64,000 nucleotides of DNA from JTS-RE37 sp041744575 (lineage in GTDB: Bacteria > Bacteroidota > Bacteroidia > Flavobacteriales > Flavobacteriaceae): contig JBGTKP010000054.1 of assembly GCA_041744575.1 (NCBI GenBank), forward strand, positions 1 through 64,000, read 5' to 3'. A program made the position numbers and the translations under genes. A model generated the notes under the pieces. It was not told the origin of the DNA and made no database searches. It was given only the letters and a program-made list of their open reading frames with translations. Position 1 is the first letter of the stretch. Every line of letters starts with the position of its first letter. Below, piece by piece: positions 24,077-33,432 of the stretch.

Positions 24077-26264
24077 AAAAAATCTTCAGGACCTAAGCCT
24101 GGATCAACGCGGATCAGAAATTCCCGAAAATTCAAACTTTTCGTATGTTCCTCCGAAGGTATCTGAAAAATCAGTTCCAGAAACTCCTGAACGGATTGAC
24201 ATCCGGGAACATTATGATGCCTCAGATCTCAGGGCATGTTCCCACCTTCATTTCGGTGCTGGCAAGCCACCCTATCTGAGGGGACCCTATCCTGCCATGT
24301 ACGTCCAACGACCCTGGACCATCAGGCAATATGCCGGTTTTTCGACGGCGGAGGAAAGTAACGCCTTTTACCGCAGGAATCTGGAGGCAGGGCAACGAGG
24401 CTTGTCTGTTGCGTTTGACCTTCCTACGCACCGTGGATATGACAGCGACCATCCGAGAGTAGAGGGAGATGTTGGCAAAGCCGGAGTTGCCATTGATTCC
24501 GTAGAGGATATGAAAATTTTATTCGACAAGATCCCCCTTGATGCCATCTCCGTTTCGATGACGATGAATGGCGCGGTTTTACCCGTTCTGGCATTTTATA
24601 TCGTTGCAGCAGAAGAACAGGGCGTACCAATGAATGCACTGGAGGGAACTATCCAGAATGATATCCTGAAGGAATTCATGGTGCGAAATACTTACATTTA
24701 TCCGCCGGCTCCTTCTATGTGGATGGTAGCATCCATCTTTGAATACACGAGCAGGCATATGCCTAAATTTAATAGCATTAGTATTTCGGGATATCACATG
24801 CATGAAGCCGGAGCACCGGCGGATCTGGAATTGGCCTATACCCTTGCCGATGGCCTGGAATATATCCGTACCGGGCTTAAAGCGGGTTTAAAAATTGATG
24901 ATTTTGCCCCGCGACTCTCCTTTTTCTGGGGAATTGGCATGAACCATTTTATGGAAATTGCCAAATTAAGGGCCGGTAGGATGTTATGGTCCAAACTTGT
25001 GAAGCAATTCAACCCAAAAAATAAAAAGTCCATGGCACTCAGGACCCACAGCCAGACCAGTGGCTGGAGCCTCACCGAACAGGATCCGTTCAACAATATC
25101 GCAAGGACGACGATAGAAGCTGCGGCGGCTATTTTTGGGGGTACGCAGAGCCTGCACACCAATGCGCTTGATGAGGCCATTGCCCTGCCCACCGACTTTT
25201 CCGCCAGGATTGCGCGAAACACACAATTGGTGCTTCAGAAAGAAACAGGGATTACCCGCACGGTGGATCCATGGGCAGGTAGCTATTACTTAGAATCCCT
25301 GACCAGCGAGCTTGCCGACAAAGCCTGGAATCATATAGAAGAAATAGAGGGCTTGGGGGGCATGACCAAAGCCATAGAAACCGGGATTCCGAAACTCAGG
25401 ATAGAAGAAGCCGCCGCGCGAAAGCAGGCACGGATTGACAGTGGGTGTGACCTGATCATAGGCGTAAACAGCTTTCCGTTGACCGAGGAAGATCCGCTCC
25501 TTACCCTTGAGGTTGATAATCAAGTAGTCCGCAATCAACAAATTGAACGCCTCAAAGTAGTGAAAGCTGAGCGAGATGATCAGCGAGTGCAGGGAGCACT
25601 GGAGGCCTTAAGACGAAGGGCTGCTACTTGGGAAAACATAAAGAAACAAGATCAGGTACAGGACAATTTACTAGCTTTAGCCATAGAAGCGGCAAGGGCA
25701 CGGGCAACATTGGGTGAAATCAGTAGTGCGCTGGAAAAGGCTTTCGGACGCCATACCGCTGAAATCAAATCATTTACAGGGGTGTATTCCAAGGCATTAA
25801 AAGATAACGGGAGTTTTAACAAGGCCAGGGAACTTGCCGACCTGTTTGCTGTCCGGGAGGGCAGAAGGCCACGAATCATGGTTGCTAAAATGGGACAGGA
25901 CGGCCACGACCGCGGCGCCAAAGTCGTAGCGACAGCCTATGCAGACCTTGGATTTGATGTGGATATCGGCCCGCTTTTTCAAACCCCTGCGGAGACAGCA
26001 AGGCAGGCCGTAGAAAATGATGTTCACATCCTGGGGGTGTCGTCGCTGGCCGGCGGACATAAAACCCTGGTGCCTCAGCTCATAAGTGAACTACGCGATT
26101 ACGGAAGAGAGGATATCATGGTGGTAGTGGGCGGAGTGGTTCCGAAACAGGATTATAGCTATTTATTTGAAGCCGGAGCAGTAGCTGTTTTCGGACCTGG
26201 CAGCAAGATCAGTGAAGCAGCGATTCAGTTACTTGAAATACTTTTGGACGATTCCCCATCATGA
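24069..26264 (+). CDS. mutB: Methylmalonyl-CoA mutase large (alpha) subunit
   Basis: The 731-residue B12 enzyme interconverts succinyl-CoA and methylmalonyl-CoA. It has the N-terminal substrate barrel (GFSTAEESNAFYRRNLEAGQ, SISGYHMHEAGA, RTHSQTSGWSLTEQDPFNN, IFGGTQSLHTNALDEA) and the C-terminal cobalamin domain with the axial-ligand motif DGHDRG (D611-G612-H613). It is translationally linked to mutA by an 8-bp overlap. It allows propionate or odd-chain and branched amino acid carbon to enter or leave the TCA cycle. The usual chaperone MeaB and the epimerase are not in this window. Confidence 0.97.
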   Translation: MSRKNLQDLSLDQRGSEIPENSNFSYVPPKVSEKSVPETPERIDIREHYDASDLRACSHLHFGAGKPPYLRGPYPAMYVQRPWTIRQYAGFSTAEESNAFYRRNLEAGQRGLSVAFDLPTHRGYDSDHPRVEGDVGKAGVAIDSVEDMKILFDKIPLDAISVSMTMNGAVLPVLAFYIVAAEEQGVPMNALEGTIQNDILKEFMVRNTYIYPPAPSMWMVASIFEYTSRHMPKFNSISISGYHMHEAGAPADLELAYTLADGLEYIRTGLKAGLKIDDFAPRLSFFWGIGMNHFMEIAKLRAGRMLWSKLVKQFNPKNKKSMALRTHSQTSGWSLTEQDPFNNIARTTIEAAAAIFGGTQSLHTNALDEAIALPTDFSARIARNTQLVLQKETGITRTVDPWAGSYYLESLTSELADKAWNHIEEIEGLGGMTKAIETGIPKLRIEEAAARKQARIDSGCDLIIGVNSFPLTEEDPLLTLEVDNQVVRNQQIERLKVVKAERDDQRVQGALEALRRRAATWENIKKQDQVQDNLLALAIEAARARATLGEISSALEKAFGRHTAEIKSFTGVYSKALKDNGSFNKARELADLFAVREGRRPRIMVAKMGQDGHDRGAKVVATAYADLGFDVDIGPLFQTPAETARQAVENDVHILGVSSLAGGHKTLVPQLISELRDYGREDIMVVVGGVVPKQDYSYLFEAGAVAVFGPGSKISEAAIQLLEILLDDSPS

Positions 26265-26485
26265 ATATAAATACACGGCCCTCTCCCTGATGAAACCTTT
26301 ACACCTGAATGCCCTGACAACCACTCCCGGAACCACAATGAGAGGCTGGCGCAGCCGGTTGTAATCCTCCAGTTTTCTTTAACTTATTTTAACGCGAAGC
26401 ACCATAGTTATTCACTTTGTGTTAACAAGTTACATTTTTTAGTAGGCTAATTAATTGTATTTTTAGACCCAAACTTACAACAACA

Positions 26486-27259
26486 ATGGGCAAGATAATT
26501 GCTATTGCAAATCAGAAGGGCGGGGTAGGTAAAACCACCACAACGGTCAATCTGGCGGCATCCCTCGGAGTATTGGAAAAGAAAGTGTTGTTAATAGATG
26601 CGGATCCCCAGGCAAATGCGACTTCAGGCCTTGGAATCAATGTGGATGAAGTGGAGCAGGGAACCTATCAGCTGCTTGAACATTTAGGCAATCCACTGAA
26701 TACTATTATACAGACTTCTTCTCCCAATCTGGATCTCATCCCTTCCCACATAGATCTGGTGGCCATCGAAATAGAGCTTGTTGACAAGGATGAGAGGGAA
26801 TATATGATGAAAAAGGCAGTAGCCGGACTGCGCGACATGTATGACTTTATCCTCATTGACTGTGCTCCCTCCCTCGGGCTGTTGACACTGAATGCACTCA
26901 CCGCGGCCGATTCGGTAATAATTCCGATTCAATGTGAATATTATGCGCTCGAAGGCCTCGGCAAACTGTTGAACACGATTAAGGGGGTTCAAAGAATCCA
27001 TAATCCTGATTTGGATATAGAGGGTATGCTCCTCACGATGTATGATTCCAGACTGCGCCTGTCCAATCAGGTAGTGGAAGAGGTTAAAAAACATTTTTCT
27101 GACATGGTATTCGACACCATTATACAACGCAATGTCAGTCTCGGAGAGGCCCCGAGTTTCGGCGAAAGTATTATAAAGTATGACGCTAGCAGCAAGGGGG
27201 CTTCCAATTATCTTAATATGGCCAGCGAACTTCTGAAGAAAAACAGAGAAAAAGTCTGA
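26486..27259 (+). CDS. parA: Chromosome-partitioning ATPase ParA (Soj)
   Basis: The 257-residue ParA has the deviant Walker A NQKGGVGKTTTT (9-20), LLIDADPQANATSGLG, and the Walker B region FILIDCAPSLGLLTLNAL. Length and lack of an N-terminal helix-turn-helix match the chromosomal Soj type. It is joined to parB by a 1-bp stop/start overlap. It works with ParB-parS complexes in origin segregation. No parS of the standard consensus was found close by. Confidence 0.95.
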   Translation: MGKIIAIANQKGGVGKTTTTVNLAASLGVLEKKVLLIDADPQANATSGLGINVDEVEQGTYQLLEHLGNPLNTIIQTSSPNLDLIPSHIDLVAIEIELVDKDEREYMMKKAVAGLRDMYDFILIDCAPSLGLLTLNALTAADSVIIPIQCEYYALEGLGKLLNTIKGVQRIHNPDLDIEGMLLTMYDSRLRLSNQVVEEVKKHFSDMVFDTIIQRNVSLGEAPSFGESIIKYDASSKGASNYLNMASELLKKNREKV

Positions 27260-28164
27260 TGGCGAAAGCAACGAGGAAACAAGCTTTGGGCAGGGGTTTA
27301 TCGGCTTTGCTGAAAGATCCGGAGCATGAAAATGCTCCCGTACGGGATCTGGAGGCAGACCCTATTGTTGGATCCATCGTTGAACTTGAAATGGATACCA
27401 TTATAGTGAATCCCTTCCAGCCACGGTCGAATTTTAATGAGGAGACGCTGAGGGAATTGGCCAGCTCCATCAGGGAACTGGGCGTTATTCAGCCCATCAC
27501 TGTCCGCAAGAGTGATTCAAACATCTATCAGTTGGTTTCCGGGGAGCGCCGGTATAGGGCCTCAAGGCTTGTGGGTCTGAGCACTATCCCCGCTTATATC
27601 CGGATTGCCAATGACCAGGAATCCCTGGAAATGGCATTGGTAGAAAATATCCAGAGACAGGATTTGGATCCCATCGAAATCGCATTGTCCTATCAACGCC
27701 TTATAGATGAAATTGAGGTCACCCAGGAAAAACTCAGTGAAAGGGTGGGTAAAAAGAGATCTACCATAACCAACTATTTACGGTTATTGCGTCTGGATCC
27801 CATCATTCAGTCCGGGATCAGGGATGGGTTCATCTCTATGGGCCACGGCAGGACACTGGTTACTATTGAAAGTAAAAAAGATCAGTTGGAACTCTATGAA
27901 AAAATCCTCGGGCAGCAGCTTTCCGTAAGAGAAACGGAGAATCTGGTGAAGGGATATCAGCATCCGGACAGGAAGGAAGTTGTTCCGGCTTCAGTTCCTC
28001 CATCCACGATGGAATTCACCACTACAGGCAAGCGCGAGTTGACGGAATTTCTGCAAACCGATGTAAGGGTAACTTCAAATAACAAAGGCAAAGGGAGCAT
28101 TACCATTCCGTTTGCCACGACCGATGAATTCCATAAGATAAAAAAGCGCATTACCGGTGAATAA
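27259..28164 (+). CDS. parB: Chromosome-partitioning protein ParB (Spo0J)
   Basis: The 301-residue protein has the N-terminal ParB/CTPase domain (NPFQPRSNFNEETLRELASSI, then GERRYRAS and VENIQRQDLDPIE), the central helix-turn-helix (TQEKLSERVGKKRSTITNYLRLL, SMGHGRTL) and a C-terminal dimerisation region. It loads on parS sites and spreads as a CTP-dependent clamp, then stimulates ParA. It overlaps the next gene's GTG start by 8 bp. Confidence 0.95.
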   Translation: MAKATRKQALGRGLSALLKDPEHENAPVRDLEADPIVGSIVELEMDTIIVNPFQPRSNFNEETLRELASSIRELGVIQPITVRKSDSNIYQLVSGERRYRASRLVGLSTIPAYIRIANDQESLEMALVENIQRQDLDPIEIALSYQRLIDEIEVTQEKLSERVGKKRSTITNYLRLLRLDPIIQSGIRDGFISMGHGRTLVTIESKKDQLELYEKILGQQLSVRETENLVKGYQHPDRKEVVPASVPPSTMEFTTTGKRELTEFLQTDVRVTSNNKGKGSITIPFATTDEFHKIKKRITGE

Positions 28165-28798
28165 TTCCCTTTTCGTCTGGCTGTTTTTAGGTTTTTTCAC
28201 AACCTTTACTGCTGCCCAGGATCCTGTTACCCAGGAAAAGGCAACGGATTCACTTGCCCGTAGGCTGGAAAAACAAGGGGTAAAAGTGGATACCATTGTG
28301 GCCAAAAAACCACTGAATCCTTTGGCTCCGAGCAAAGCCGCTTTTTATTCAGCCGTATTGCCGGGACTGGGCCAGATATACAACAAAAGGTATTGGAAAG
28401 TGCCAATCGTCTATCTTGCCATGGGCACCAGTATTTATGCCTATGTTTACAACGATGATCTCTATGACCGTTTCAGATCTGCTTTTAAAAGGCGGAGGGC
28501 AGGGTTCACCGATGATGAGTTCTATGATGTCAACGGGTCCGGCATCAATCCCGGAAATCCTGACCTTTCTGATCAGGCCATACAGGATGCGCAGGAACGT
28601 TATCAACGTGACCGGGATCTCGCTCTTGTGATCACCATTGGCCTGTATGCCCTGAATATTATTGACGCCAACGTTGATTCCCATTTAAAACAGTTCAATG
28701 TAGACGAAGATTTGAGCGCCAGAATACATCCATTTCTTGAATATAATCCAGTCACAGCCGATCCCAATTATGGCCTCGCCCTGACCTTCAGATTCTGA
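28157..28798 (+). CDS. DUF5683-family membrane protein
   Basis: The 213 residues begin with a signal-like hydrophobic segment ending TTFTAAQDP, followed by the family's core AFYSAVLPGLGQIYNKRYWKVPIVYLAMG and two further hydrophobic segments (about 82-102, 156-176). The start is GTG inside the end of parB. The gene is commonly found between parB and dapB in flavobacteria. The function is not known; an envelope location is likely. Confidence 0.83.
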   Translation: MNNSLFVWLFLGFFTTFTAAQDPVTQEKATDSLARRLEKQGVKVDTIVAKKPLNPLAPSKAAFYSAVLPGLGQIYNKRYWKVPIVYLAMGTSIYAYVYNDDLYDRFRSAFKRRRAGFTDDEFYDVNGSGINPGNPDLSDQAIQDAQERYQRDRDLALVITIGLYALNIIDANVDSHLKQFNVDEDLSARIHPFLEYNPVTADPNYGLALTFRF

Positions 28799-28853
28799 GA
28801 AATGTCTAGGAAAATAGGCCACAAATGAATGATCACAGATAAATAGAGATAAC

Positions 28854-29555
28854 GTGAAGATAGGAATTTTAGGATATGGGAAAATGGGGCGGATGATCGA
28901 GCAGCTGGCCCTTGATCGCGACCATACTATTGTAGCCAGGGTCGACCTCGGAAGCACGGATATTGATTATTCCACTATGGATGTTGCTATCAATTTCAGT
29001 ACGCCGGATACTGCTTTTGAGCACATAACGGACTGCCTGCAACACCATATTCCCGTTGTTTCGGGAACAACCGGCTGGCTTGACCGCTACTATGAGGCGG
29101 TGGCTATTTGCCATGAAAAAGAAGGCGCCTTCCTGTACTCATCCAATTTCAGTCTCGGTGTACAACTTTTTTTTGCACTCAATAAGTCCCTGGCCATGAT
29201 TATGAAGAACTTTCCTCAATACCGGACGGGCATCCATGAAACACATCACACGGAAAAACTGGATGCTCCCAGCGGTACGGCAATCACCCTGGCGGATGAT
29301 ATCATTCAGAAATCCAATTATATCAGCTGGCAGCGTGATCATCACGGGGATGCCATTATATCCATCACTTCGGCAAGACAGGGCAGCATACCCGGCACTC
29401 ATGTGGTCCATTACACAAGTGAAATTGATACAATTGAAATTAAACACACCGCACACAACAGGATGGGATTCGCTCTCGGAGCCGTTATGGCTGCCGAGTG
29501 GATCATCGGCAAAAAGGGAATTTTCACCATGCAGGATGTGTTAAACTTGGGTTAA
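28854..29555 (+). CDS. dapB: 4-hydroxy-tetrahydrodipicolinate reductase
   Basis: The 233-residue enzyme reduces HTPA in lysine and diaminopimelate synthesis, linking it to peptidoglycan precursor supply. The nucleotide-binding loop is ILGYGKMGR near the N-terminus, VVSGTTGW follows, and the DapB signature ETHHTEKLDAPSGTA is intact with the catalytic His pair and Lys. The start is GTG at 28854. It follows the DUF5683 gene by 55 bp and is probably in the parAB transcript. Confidence 0.95.
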   Translation: MKIGILGYGKMGRMIEQLALDRDHTIVARVDLGSTDIDYSTMDVAINFSTPDTAFEHITDCLQHHIPVVSGTTGWLDRYYEAVAICHEKEGAFLYSSNFSLGVQLFFALNKSLAMIMKNFPQYRTGIHETHHTEKLDAPSGTAITLADDIIQKSNYISWQRDHHGDAIISITSARQGSIPGTHVVHYTSEIDTIEIKHTAHNRMGFALGAVMAAEWIIGKKGIFTMQDVLNLG

Positions 29556-29646
29556 GACACACAACAAACCAGCATATATGGCGTAATGTTATTTCCGGAT
29601 TTTCATTCAAAGTTTTAATTATCACACTAAAGTAAAAATTACGCAA

Positions 29647-29654
29647 TACATTTG
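29647..29654 (+). promoter_or_regulatory. -7 promoter box of lepB
   Basis: TACATTTG matches TAnnTTTG and lies 31 bases before the lepB ATG, giving a leader of about 25 bases. Confidence 0.55.
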
Positions 29655-29685
29655 CCGCTGGTTTAAAATCATGTAGTTTACGCAT

Positions 29686-31398
29686 ATGGATAGTATACAA
29701 TGGATCATCTTTATTTTGATCGTTCAACTCATTCATTTCCTCGGAACCTGGAAATTGTACCAAAAGGCCGGCAGAAAATCATGGGAAGCCGCCATTCCGG
29801 TCTACAATGCCATAGTCCTCATGACCATTATCAACCGTCCGAAATGGTGGGTCATATTGTTGTTCATTCCTATCATCAACCTGCTCATGTTTCCCGTCAT
29901 CTGGGTAGAAACCATCCGCAGTTTCGGCCGGAACAGTTTTCTTGAGAGCTGGCTGGTCGTTCTGACCCTTGGATTTTATATCTATTACGTGAATTATGCC
30001 CTCGACGTCACTTATATTCCCCACAGGAGTCTTCATCCTACTACCGCCCTCGGAGAATGGGTCAGTTCCATAGTATTTGCCGTAGTAGCTGCGACGCTGG
30101 TTCACACTTATTTTATTCAACCCTATGTGATTCCAACCGGTTCCCTTGAACGTACGTTGAGAATCGGAGACCTGCTTTTTGTAAGCAAATTCCATTTCGG
30201 TGCCCGGGCTCCTATGACTACCATTGCAGCCCCGATGGTACACGATACCCTTCCGGTCCTTGGGGTCCGTTCATACCTCAAAAAACCGCAGTTGCCTTAT
30301 TTCAGATTGCCGGGATTTGAAAAGATCAAAAAGAATGATATTGTTGTTTTCAGCTGGCCCGCAGACACCGTCAGGGCTTTTTTCAGGCGTGAAAAGGGAG
30401 TCGACAAACCTATCGATAAAAAATCAAATTACGTAAAACGATGTGTTGGGGTCCCGGGTGATTCTCTGGACATCAGGGATGGTTTTGTTTTCATCAACGG
30501 AACCCAACTCAAGTTATCAGACAGGGCGAGACCTCAGTATGATTACACCGTTTATTCCCAGAAGGGGGTATCGTCCCGATTGCTACTGGACTTAGGTATT
30601 GAAGAATTTAACCGCAAGTATGTCTCTGGTCCCCTGAACCAGAACCAATACCAGATGATCAGCGGTCGCCTGGTAGCTGCAGGTCAAAATGGCGACGGCG
30701 AGATCGAGCTCATAACAAAATCCGGAGGATTTCCGCCGGACCTGGTTCGCAAGGCCGGTCTGTCCCTTCGGGAAATAACGGACCGTCAGCGTACGGTCAC
30801 CCTTTCGGACGAAATGGTCAGCGCATTGGAGAAGAATCCGGGAATTGATTCCATAGTGAAGGACATAGACGCGGCGGGACAACCCGGTGGCAATGTTTTC
30901 CCGCAAAATCCGTCATATCCATGGAATTATGACAACTTCGGACCCATTTATATTCCAGGGAAAGGCGACAAGGTAGCGCTGACCCTTAGGACCCTGCCAT
31001 TCTATAAAAAAATAATAAGGGATTATGAAGGCAATGCCATTAAGGTAAATGGTAATCAAATCAGCCTCAATGGAGAGGTAACTGATTCGTATACTTTCAA
31101 ACAGGATTATTACTGGATGATGGGTGATAACAGGGATCATTCTGAGGACAGCAGGGCCTGGGGCTATGTCCCGGAGAATCACATCGTGGGAAAACCCATT
31201 TTTATCTGGCTGAGTTTTGACAATTTTAATGACGGAATCGCCAGCTGGAAACCGCGATGGGACCGCATATTCACCACTGTGGGAGGAAGCGGAGAACCCC
31301 GGTCCTATTTCCGGACCTTCTTAATTCTTCTGGCCGCTTATTTCGTCATTGACTATTTCTGGAAACGGAGGAAAAAGAAACGCGCAGGAAGCGCCTGA
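29686..31398 (+). CDS. lepB: Signal peptidase I, long Bacteroidota form
   Basis: The 570-residue protein starts with about four membrane segments (residues 5-22, 35-48, 55-75, 88-108; DUF5684-like), then a further helix (about 126-145) leading to the catalytic serine S153 in VIPTGSLERTL. The general-base Lys is K251 in NYVKRCVGVPGDS. The last family box MMGDNRDHSEDSRAWGYVP lies at 478-496, more than 200 residues after the Lys. The E. coli enzyme is 324 residues; the extra length is the N-terminal membrane domain and a large periplasmic insertion. A C-terminal membrane helix (about 543-560) with a basic tail ends it. It removes signal peptides of exported proteins. Confidence 0.94.
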   Translation: MDSIQWIIFILIVQLIHFLGTWKLYQKAGRKSWEAAIPVYNAIVLMTIINRPKWWVILLFIPIINLLMFPVIWVETIRSFGRNSFLESWLVVLTLGFYIYYVNYALDVTYIPHRSLHPTTALGEWVSSIVFAVVAATLVHTYFIQPYVIPTGSLERTLRIGDLLFVSKFHFGARAPMTTIAAPMVHDTLPVLGVRSYLKKPQLPYFRLPGFEKIKKNDIVVFSWPADTVRAFFRREKGVDKPIDKKSNYVKRCVGVPGDSLDIRDGFVFINGTQLKLSDRARPQYDYTVYSQKGVSSRLLLDLGIEEFNRKYVSGPLNQNQYQMISGRLVAAGQNGDGEIELITKSGGFPPDLVRKAGLSLREITDRQRTVTLSDEMVSALEKNPGIDSIVKDIDAAGQPGGNVFPQNPSYPWNYDNFGPIYIPGKGDKVALTLRTLPFYKKIIRDYEGNAIKVNGNQISLNGEVTDSYTFKQDYYWMMGDNRDHSEDSRAWGYVPENHIVGKPIFIWLSFDNFNDGIASWKPRWDRIFTTVGGSGEPRSYFRTFLILLAAYFVIDYFWKRRKKKRAGSA

Positions 31399-31472
31399 CA
31401 ATGTTGGTGGCATTGATAGCCTGCCGCTAAAAATCCTACCGGTCGTTGTCAGCCCCGCGATCGGTCTTGCCT

Positions 31473-32102
31473 ATGAAGTTACTCCTCCATCCGGTTTACT
31501 TCCCTAATATATGCACCTTTGCGGTCATCTCACGACATCATGTCATTTGGGAAATGCATGACAACTACCAAAAACAGACTTTTCGAAATCGATGTCACAT
31601 CTGTACGGATCAGGGAAGGCATCTGCTCACAATACCCATCAAACATGTGGGTGGACGTAGTGGGCGGCAACTATACCTGGATGTACGTCTGGACAACAGT
31701 TACCATTGGCAGAGCCTTCACTGGAAAACACTCCAAACCGCCTACAGAACATCTCCATTCTTCGAATATTACGAGGAGGACCTGGCCCCTCTGTTTGAAT
31801 CCCGGCATACCTTCCTGCTCGACTTTAATCTCAAAGCCATCGAATTCCTTTGCCACTGTCTTAAAGTCGAATTTCCCCAGGAAACAACCGCGTCCTATGA
31901 ACTGGTACCTCAGGTTGAGGATGCCCGGAGGCTTGTAAATGCCAAAACATTGCAGCATATGCCTCAGCAAAAATATGTTCAGGTTTTCGGGGACAGGCAT
32001 GGTTTTGTTGAAAATGCCAGCATTTTGGACCTGATATTCAATGAAGGGACTCGGGCAAAGGATTATTTGCAAACCTTCCAATTGCCCTGGTCAGATGCTT
32101 AG
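31473..32102 (+). CDS. WbqC family protein
   Basis: The 209-residue protein matches the WbqC-like family: LLLHPVYFPNICTFAVI near the start, NYQKQTFRNRCHI, LTIPIKH and WKTLQTAYRTSPFFEYYE. Members are found with glycan gene clusters but the reaction is not firmly known. I chose the ATG at 31473 over an in-frame TTG at 31446, because the family begins directly with the beta strand at MKLLLHPVYFPN. Its stop overlaps the start of the next gene. Confidence 0.85.
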   Translation: MKLLLHPVYFPNICTFAVISRHHVIWEMHDNYQKQTFRNRCHICTDQGRHLLTIPIKHVGGRSGRQLYLDVRLDNSYHWQSLHWKTLQTAYRTSPFFEYYEEDLAPLFESRHTFLLDFNLKAIEFLCHCLKVEFPQETTASYELVPQVEDARRLVNAKTLQHMPQQKYVQVFGDRHGFVENASILDLIFNEGTRAKDYLQTFQLPWSDA

Positions 32103-32418
32103 ATTCCTCATCCATTACGGGATCCATTTCCTGGTTCCCGTTGCCATGGGATTTGCTTTTTTTAAGAAGCGTAGGATCGTTGTCATCCTGATCCTTCTGG
32201 CCGGGATTCTTATTGACATGGATCATCTGTTAGCCACTCCAATTTTTGATCCTGATCGCTGCAGTATCGGATTTCACCCACTCCATAGTTACTGGGCAGT
32301 TGGACTCTATCTCCTTCTTCTGCTTTACAAAAAAACGAGATTGGCAGGCCTTGCATTGGTCATCCACATAGTTGCTGATCTTGCGGATTGTCTGTTATTA
32401 TCATGGGATGTGGATTGA
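32095..32418 (+). CDS. DUF6122-family small membrane protein
   Basis: The 107 residues start at the ATG at 32095 (MLRFLIHYGIHFLVP), which overlaps the WbqC-family stop by 8 bp. There are about three hydrophobic segments, and the conserved DMDHLLATP, DPDRCSIGFHPLHSY and VIHIVADLADC with several His and Asp residues are reminiscent of the metal-dependent membrane hydrolase family YdjM/LexA-binding-like proteins. I would only call it a membrane protein of unknown function. Its 3' end overlaps that of the convergent endonuclease-family gene by 18 bp. Confidence 0.8.
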   Translation: MLRFLIHYGIHFLVPVAMGFAFFKKRRIVVILILLAGILIDMDHLLATPIFDPDRCSIGFHPLHSYWAVGLYLLLLLYKKTRLAGLALVIHIVADLADCLLLSWDVD

Positions 32419-33429
32419 GGCCATGATAGGAAAGTGGTCGGAAAGTGCTTCGCGGAAAACTTCATGTGTCATTACCTGATAGGTGGTATCGGCCATGATA
32501 AAATCAATTCGTGCCGGGAAGTAATTAAAGTTATAGGTGCTCCCGTATCCCTTGCCTCTCGTCTCAAAGGTATCCTGCAGGCGGTCTCCCTTGACGATAT
32601 GGTACACATTGGAGAACTGGGTGTTATTAAAATCCCCGCTGACGATACTCTTATACCTGCTGTTCCTTAGATGGAGGCTCAGGCGTTCCGCCTGTTGTTC
32701 CTGCCTGGAAAAGGAAATCCCAAGTCTCTTTAACAATTTAACGGAAGGTTCTCCGGTGAGTGCCTCATAATCCGGGGTAATCCGAAGAGATTCCATGTGT
32801 ACGTTATACAGGCGCAAAGTGTCCTTGCCATACAGAATATCTGCAAAAATGGCGTTGTTATAATTATCCTGAGAATTCAGAGAACCCTTATGAATAATTG
32901 GATATTTTGAAAAAATGGCTTTTACGGATTTCCTTTCCCCGGGCACCATTGATTGGACATACTGATAAGGGTATTGCCAGAGTTCAGTAGCCCTGAGCTT
33001 TTCAAATTCCTGGAAACAAATGACGTCAGGATTCTTTTCACTGACAAAAGTGATGATCTGTTGTCCAAGAGCGGGATTCTTGATCCAGTTATATTTGTTA
33101 AATGCCCTTGTATTGAAACTCATGATGCTGAGGTCTTCAGTGCTTGGTACCGGCTCTTTTGAATTAATTTTAAAAAAAGTCCCCAGAAAGAAGTATGAGG
33201 CTGCCAGGGCTGTCAGCGGGATTAAAAGGGTCCTTCTGATTCTAAATGCCCAGAACAACAGGAAGAATAGGTTCGCCAGGATAAGAATCGGTACGGTAAG
33301 GCTGAGCAGGGATATGATCGGAAATCTGGCCAGCGATATATACGGGAGGATACAGGTGACCAGCAAAAGCACCGCAAAGAACAGGTTGGTCAATAACATA
33401 CCTTTACTAAAAATGGAATACCGCCCCAC
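32401..33429 (-). CDS. Endonuclease/exonuclease/phosphatase-family membrane protein
   Basis: The 342 residues have an N-terminal membrane region of three segments (about 11-30, 35-58, 66-88) and a C-terminal EEP domain: LSIMSFNTRAFNKYNW, NPDVICFQEFEKLR, YNVHMESLRI, SIVSGDFNNTQFS and ARIDFIMADTTYQVM...SDHFPIMASI. The metal and catalytic residues of the fold (Asn, Glu, Asp-x-Asn, Asp, His) are all visible. It could act on phospholipid or nucleic acid phosphodiesters. It is the last gene of the mutL-rhomboid operon, 3 bp after the preceding stop. The substrate is unknown. Confidence 0.87.
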   Translation of the reverse strand: MGRYSIFSKGMLLTNLFFAVLLLVTCILPYISLARFPIISLLSLTVPILILANLFFLLFWAFRIRRTLLIPLTALAASYFFLGTFFKINSKEPVPSTEDLSIMSFNTRAFNKYNWIKNPALGQQIITFVSEKNPDVICFQEFEKLRATELWQYPYQYVQSMVPGERKSVKAIFSKYPIIHKGSLNSQDNYNNAIFADILYGKDTLRLYNVHMESLRITPDYEALTGEPSVKLLKRLGISFSRQEQQAERLSLHLRNSRYKSIVSGDFNNTQFSNVYHIVKGDRLQDTFETRGKGYGSTYNFNYFPARIDFIMADTTYQVMTHEVFREALSDHFPIMASIHIP

Positions 33430-33432
33430 TGG

